Source: Cytidiella melzeri (taxonomy: Eukaryota > Basidiomycota > Agaricomycetes > Polyporales > Irpicaceae). From it: a DNA stretch of 64,000 bases. Of the stretch, positions 59,481-64,000 are shown one piece after another. The notes beneath the pieces were generated by a model. That model was not told the DNA's origin. It did not search any database and saw only the letters and a program-made list of their open reading frames with translations. How positions within the stretch are numbered: position 1 is the first letter of the stretch; each line of letters begins with the position of its first letter. The stretch is from the NCBI GenBank assembly GCA_022592445.1, contig JABYQR010000085.1, positions 62,001 to 126,000 of the forward strand. The letters run 5' to 3'. The position numbers were made by a program, and so were the translations under genes.

Positions 59481-61557
59481 ACCAACATTGCAACTGTCAT
59501 TGACACCACCGCCGTTGCCCCTACCACCGCCACCGACAGCACTTTGAGCAGATACTCACATGCCACAAAGACCAGCCTCATTGGGCAAAATCTCACCCCT
59601 TGTGTTCCGGCAACCTCCAATGCTTTGCAGACGGTACCTGCGCTTCGACGACAAGTGTATTTCCTCAACTACGGTGATTCCACGGCGTTGTTTGGGATGA
59701 GTACGTTTGGCGCCACACATTTGACAAGCTGGATGCTGCCCTCAAAGGGACAGTTTGCAAGCAACTCCGGTAAGTCTCCATCACACTCATGACTCGGCAC
59801 AAGGATGTTCTATTGCAAGAGCAACGGCGTGCCGAGAGACAACAATTTGATGCGCTAGGTGCGTCTTGTTCAGTCTCCCAAACACATTCTCAATGCAGTG
59901 TGTGTTTACGCAGCTTCAAATGCTTATCACTGCTCTTGTTATAACAGCCTCCTGTATCACACCCCACAAATCTCAAGACTGTACAATACATTCAGACAGA
60001 CAATATTGTATTGTCGGCCTAGCCAACTGCGCAACTCTCAAGAAATGGAGCATCCCGTGAAGCATGGAGAAGCTCACAATACTGCTCTTGTGCACCCCGT
60101 CCGATTTGGTGGAGAAGCACGGCGGTTTGCAAGGAAAGGAGACTAGACGGCTTTTTTGGAGCATGCGTTGCTGTCTCAAGCTCAACCCACAGTTTCTTGT
60201 TGGTCTCTGCGAGCTTGTTCTTGTGTTTCACCCGTCGGCGTTTGACAGACTACGCAACGTCGAGAAGGTGCTGGGCTTCTGGACAGCCGTTGGTCTGAGC
60301 ATGGTTCGCCAAGGTAAGAAGCTTGAGCGTCATTTTATCTTGGGTGCTGACGTATGGAAATAGATTTGGACCAGTACGTTGCACAGATGTTGGTTGTTAC
60401 CGAGTCAAAGCGCGTCAAGAGGTGAGAATTCAGTGACAATTTGGGTTTATCGCTTGTAGTGACACTGACCCGTCCTCTTTCGTGACATAGCTATCCATTA
60501 CTGCAACTGGCTCGTGCGCAGAGCAGTGACAGTATGTCTAAACACCACAATATTCAGTATGTGGAATGTCATGTCTGAGTGTATTTATGAATATCTATAT
60601 ATGTTGCAGGAGAGATATTCCTGTATATGTCCTCGGAGCCATGTTTTCACTCATATAGCAATATACCACATGTATTCCTGTCATCGCTGCTATCAACGTT
60701 AACGACTCTCAATTTGGCTGAACTGAAACCCACGCGCATCATGTTTGTAGCACAATCGCAGGCTTGGGACGCAATGTGGCCAGACGTGATCGATGTGGCT
60801 GAGGACTGGAGCCGCAAATACTTCTATGCTTGGTTCAGGGAAGTTAAAGGATCTGGGACCACATTGTGTACATTGTTCAGAGCGCAACAAACAGGCAAGT
60901 ATGAGAGGTACAGGAGGTGGAAGTTGTAAGTACAGCGTAAAGAAGAAAATGTTTGTTCCAATGGCATCAAGCTACATTCCGTAAATCGAGGTACACATAA
61001 GGTGAAACTACTGTACTTCTTACTGGCTGAACTATATATCCTCCAGAATTCTGAGAAATCTTGTACAGTGAATCTGCAGACATCCGTTGCCCTACAAGCA
61101 ACTCAGGAGGGTATTTCTCCTTCAAGTATTTTATCACTGCCCCCATGTCTTTGCTTTTGGTTTTCCATGCCAACAACCTGCTGGACTTTACTGTTCCTTC
61201 CCCATTCCAAGCTTGTGCCCATGTCTTCTCATAGTCCTCGATGCCTAGTAACCCTATGTTATTCACCGCAGGGCAGAGATCGAGCAGCACATGGATTGGT
61301 AGACGTCGGCCATACCAAATACCCTAGAATGACAAATACCGCTCTACTTGACAACGGGTACTTGGGTGTTGCTGCAGACCGCACTGGACACCTCGCTGTA
61401 TGTGGGGACTACCTCGGACATGTCTGGACATCATAGCATCGGTTCGGACTGTGCCATACAGTACGGGATCCTCTGGACTCTTGCTGATAAGTCTGGACAA
61501 AAACTTTTTTCCAGATGATTAGATAAACTCCCAGAACATGTTACATGTGTCCTGTTC

Positions 61558-62370
61558 ACCCCCATTGGAGCTGCAAAAGGCTGGGTTCTGATTGTAACTC
61601 CTAGTTATACAGCCCCTAGTGGTTGTGAAACTGGGGGAAAGAATCAAAGGCAGTGCTCTATGGTGATGCCAGCATGTACTGTTGATGTCTGAACTGCATC
61701 AGCCCCACTAGAATTGCCACAGGCTGTGTTCTGATTGTAACTCCTCCTTAGAAAGCAACTATTGCAAAACTTTGTGGAACAATCCGATGCAGTGCTTGCT
61801 GCCACCGCAACCATGTCCTGTTAATGTCTGAGCTGCATCACCCCTATTGGAACTGCTACAATTGTAATCTCAGCTTAGAAAGTTGGTTGTGAAACTTTGT
61901 GGACCAATTGAACACAGCGCTGGCTGCTGATGAAACCACATCCAGCTGATGTCTGCATTGCCTCACCCCCATCAGAGCTGCTACAGGCTGTATTTTGACC
62001 GTAATTCCTGCTTATAGAGCAACTGGTGGTTGTGAAACTGTATGGAAGAATCAAAGGCAGTGCCTACGGTGATGCAACCGCGTCCTGTTGATGTCTGAAC
62101 TATGTCAGCCCCATTAGAACTGCCACAGGCTATGTTCTGATTTTAACTCCTCCTTAGAGAGCAACTAATGGTTGTAAAACTTTGTGCAGCAATCCAATGC
62201 AGTGCTTGCTGCTGATGCAACCATGTACTGTTGATGTCTGAACTGCCTCACCCCCATTGGAACTGCCACAGGCTGTGTTCTGATTGTAACTCCTGCTTGG
62301 AGAGCAACTAACATGTGAAACTGTTTGAAACAATCAAATACAGTACTCACTACTAATGCAGCCACAAATT
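61558..62370. repeat. satellite-like tandem array, six monomers with three-monomer period
   Basis: Monomers of about 125-143 bp start near 61558, 61700, 61839, 61964, 62106 and 62249. Each begins CA(G/C)CCCC.(T/A)..(A/G)GA.(C/T)TGC and continues GGCT.T.TTCTGATTGTAACT, CTTAGA.AGCAACT, TTGTGAAACT and ATGTCTGAACTGC. Monomers 1 and 4, 2 and 5, and 3 and 6 resemble each other most (for instance GAATCAAAGGCAGTGC only in 1 and 4), at offsets of 406, 406 and 410 bp. This is a higher-order repeat. The minus strand has an open frame of 146 codons over part of it, most likely a by-product. Confidence 0.8.
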
Positions 62371-63143
62371 TACATTGTCCAAGAATGTAGAGATTGAGAA
62401 TTTGTAGTGAGCTTCCAAAGTACTGGTAATTCTTGCTCAGAGCCAATACTATGTGTGGCATGTCTTCCAATTGTATTCCTTGTTCAGAGAGCAAGCAATG
62501 TTTGTAGATTGCTGCACATGTACCTGACCAGAACTTGACATCATTTGCCAGCAGGAGTGGAGTTTGAATCTGAGTCTGGATGACTTTTTTAAGTAGACTG
62601 GCCATAACTTGCTCAATTCCGCTTCAATTGATGGTATGTTTGTACCAGGATGTTGCCACATGATAGTGCTATCCAATGGTGTACTGTATGTACAGCTTTG
62701 TACCCATATGCAGTCTGTAAAAATGAAAGAAAGAAAAACTGCATTTTGATTGCAAAAGTGATAAAGGGCTGATAACAAGGTCAGTGTGATGCTACCAGCC
62801 GGATTCATTGTTTTGTTATTCACACTGGTACTGTTTGTATTCTGCCATCAAATTCCCACACTTTGGGGGCCCAAAAGGTTACATCTGAAAAGGCATCAAT
62901 GTGCTGGAGCACACTGGAACAATTCTTCTTCATTCTTCAGGAATTGTGATACATTTTGGCCTAACTACTTTTGGACTAGTCTGACATAGTGGTAACCAAT
63001 GAAAGGAGTGAAAAGGAGGAACAATAGACAAAGAACAATAGTTGCTTTGGCAAGCTTATGGGAAAAAAGACCGTCAAGGCGTGGGAGCAAGGGGCAATAG
63101 AAAGATGGATCATGAGTCAAAGAGCAATAGAAAAGGGGTTGAA

Positions 63144-63199
63144 CCCAAAACAGGGGATAGACAAGGTTGGGCCCAAAACAGGGGATAGACAGGGTTGGA
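63144..63199. repeat. 28-bp direct tandem repeat, two copies
   Basis: CCCAAAACAGGGGATAGACA(A/G)GGTTGG(G/A) is present twice, at 63144-63171 and 63172-63199, with two differences. Confidence 0.8.
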
Positions 63200-63565
63200 C
63201 CCGATGGAATGGTGACAGAGGTATGGAAAGGCCAAGGGTAGAACCAAGGCAATGGTAACCAATTGGAGTTAGATCTGAGGTTCAAATGGAAAACAAGAAG
63301 GTAACTAATGATGTAATAGTCTGTGTCGAACAGAGGCAATGAGGATCAGGGAATAAGGGAGGAAAGACAACTTGGATTGTCAAGGCATGTCTAAGGAAGA
63401 CAACTAGTTATCAGGGTAATTGAAGAAGTGAAGAAAAATGATAGGGTGTGGGGACTGTTGGTAACAGTGATAAAGTACATGTTATCAGATAGACTGGTCA
63501 CAAGATCATGGAAGGTGCTAGAAGCCTGGAACATTGTGAAACATTGTAGAATATCACATCATAGC

Positions 63566-63893
63566 ACACCATACCTTCCCACAGCAGTGTTAGGAGTACA
63601 GACCCAGTATCAGGGGTCCTTGTCTGAGATGTATATAAAACCCACCCTGTAGCTCCCTAAAGACCTCAAATTCTGCCTCCTGGTCTTTAGGTGATGTCCA
63701 CCTTGTACTAGGATCATCACTGTACTAATATACCCTAGTCTTTAGCTCATTGTCAGCTTCTCCCTTGTTGTTGTCTCTCTCTCACACATCATCACCTTTT
63801 CTATTGTTGTCACTGTCCACACAAGTTTGCTTGTCTTTCTTCTCTTCTGTTGTTGCTCCCTTGCTCCTTGTTGAGTTTGGTTGTGATCCTGAC
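63566..63893 (+). mobile_element. LTR-like segment at the window edge
   Basis: A TGTTAGGAG-like start (about 63588) is followed by TATATAAAA (63632-63640), then pyrimidine-rich sequence and GGTTGTGATCCTGACA ending at about 63895. This is the usual order of promoter, leader and TG...CA ends of a fungal LTR. An internal region would lie beyond the window, so it cannot be confirmed here. Confidence 0.3.
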
Positions 63894-64000
63894 ACTCAGC
63901 GCACATTTTTTGCCCCTTCACCTCTTTTCAGTGCTTCAGTGCTGGTTGGTAAGTGTATCTTTGTTTAATTTATACTTGCCTTGAATCCTGGAACTGAAAT

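Larger units (their letters stand above)
58426..61557. other. repeat-rich region with relic coding scraps
   Basis: No intact gene. It includes the 166-bp duplication and GGT-rich tract (listed separately). Coding-like scraps with introns occur at 60180-60520 on the plus strand (VEKVLGFWTAVGLSMVRQ joined over a short intron to DLDQYVAQMLVVTESKRVKR, then SYPLLQLARAQSSDS). Another scrap lies at 60967-61290 on the minus strand (NNIGLLGIEDYEKTWAQAWN; YLKEKYPPELLVGQRMSADS). Both look like pieces of older genes or transposons, but I do not recognise them. Confidence 0.4.
62371..64000. other. right-edge region, repetitive and LTR-like
   Basis: No gene supported. It contains the 28-bp tandem repeat (63144-63199) and a retroelement-like segment towards the end. 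Base composition is visibly more AT-rich than the 18-51 kb core. Confidence 0.4.

Noticed and set aside
59056..59493. Thr/His-rich 145-codon minus frame
   Set aside because: It results from translating a triplet-biased low-complexity tract; the opposite strand is equally open.
62165..62605. 146-codon minus frame over the satellite array
   Set aside because: Other monomers contain stops in the same register, so coding is not conserved across the array.

Overview
The window looks like nuclear DNA of an agaricomycete (mushroom or polypore type) basidiomycete. Nearly every gene is broken by many short introns (about 50-70 nt, GT-AG). The conserved genes are single-copy eukaryotic housekeeping genes. 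The right end carries a Plavaka-type transposase, a family known mainly from basidiomycete genomes. All exon models below were built by eye from reading-frame continuity and splice signals, so internal exon borders are provisional.

Layout. 1-6 kb: a pair of short paralogous unknown genes with identical four-exon structure (1251-1899 and 5282-5946), preceded by three degenerate copies of another exon. 6.6-17.9 kb: an accessory block with a GRR1-like leucine-rich-repeat gene that lacks an F-box, a decayed O-methyltransferase, an intact phenol-hydroxylase-type FAD monooxygenase, a truncated membrane-protein relic, an intact multi-pass (7TM-like) membrane protein, and a diverged dispersed repeat present twice. 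It resembles the remains of a small secondary-metabolism or tailoring locus, but no core synthase is visible. 18.4-51.9 kb: a gene-dense core with FACT subunit SPT16, a divergent membrane-anchored AMP-binding enzyme, an acidic disordered protein, linker histone H1, RNA polymerase III subunit RPC82, a GDS1 winged-helix protein, an RRM-plus-Pumilio RNA-binding protein, a small protein with an N-myristoylation signal, an FMP25-like RCC1 protein, a Ser-rich/basic unknown protein and a TFIIIC90-like subunit. Chromatin and Pol III functions dominate (SPT16, H1, RPC82, TFIIIC90), but these genes have separate promoters and nothing suggests co-transcription.

51.9-64 kb: mobile and repetitive DNA. It holds a 266-bp MITE with perfect 25-bp inverted ends and a TA duplication, a possible solo LTR, a SAM-like-domain ORF and a Plavaka transposase that both carry in-frame stops, a 166-bp tandem duplication, a six-copy satellite with a three-monomer higher-order period of about 406 bp, a 28-bp tandem repeat, and an LTR-like segment at the edge. 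Stops in the relic genes fit C-to-T change at CGA or CAG/CAA codons, suggesting decay by cytosine deamination. I saw no rRNA, tRNA, CRISPR or prokaryotic-style operon.
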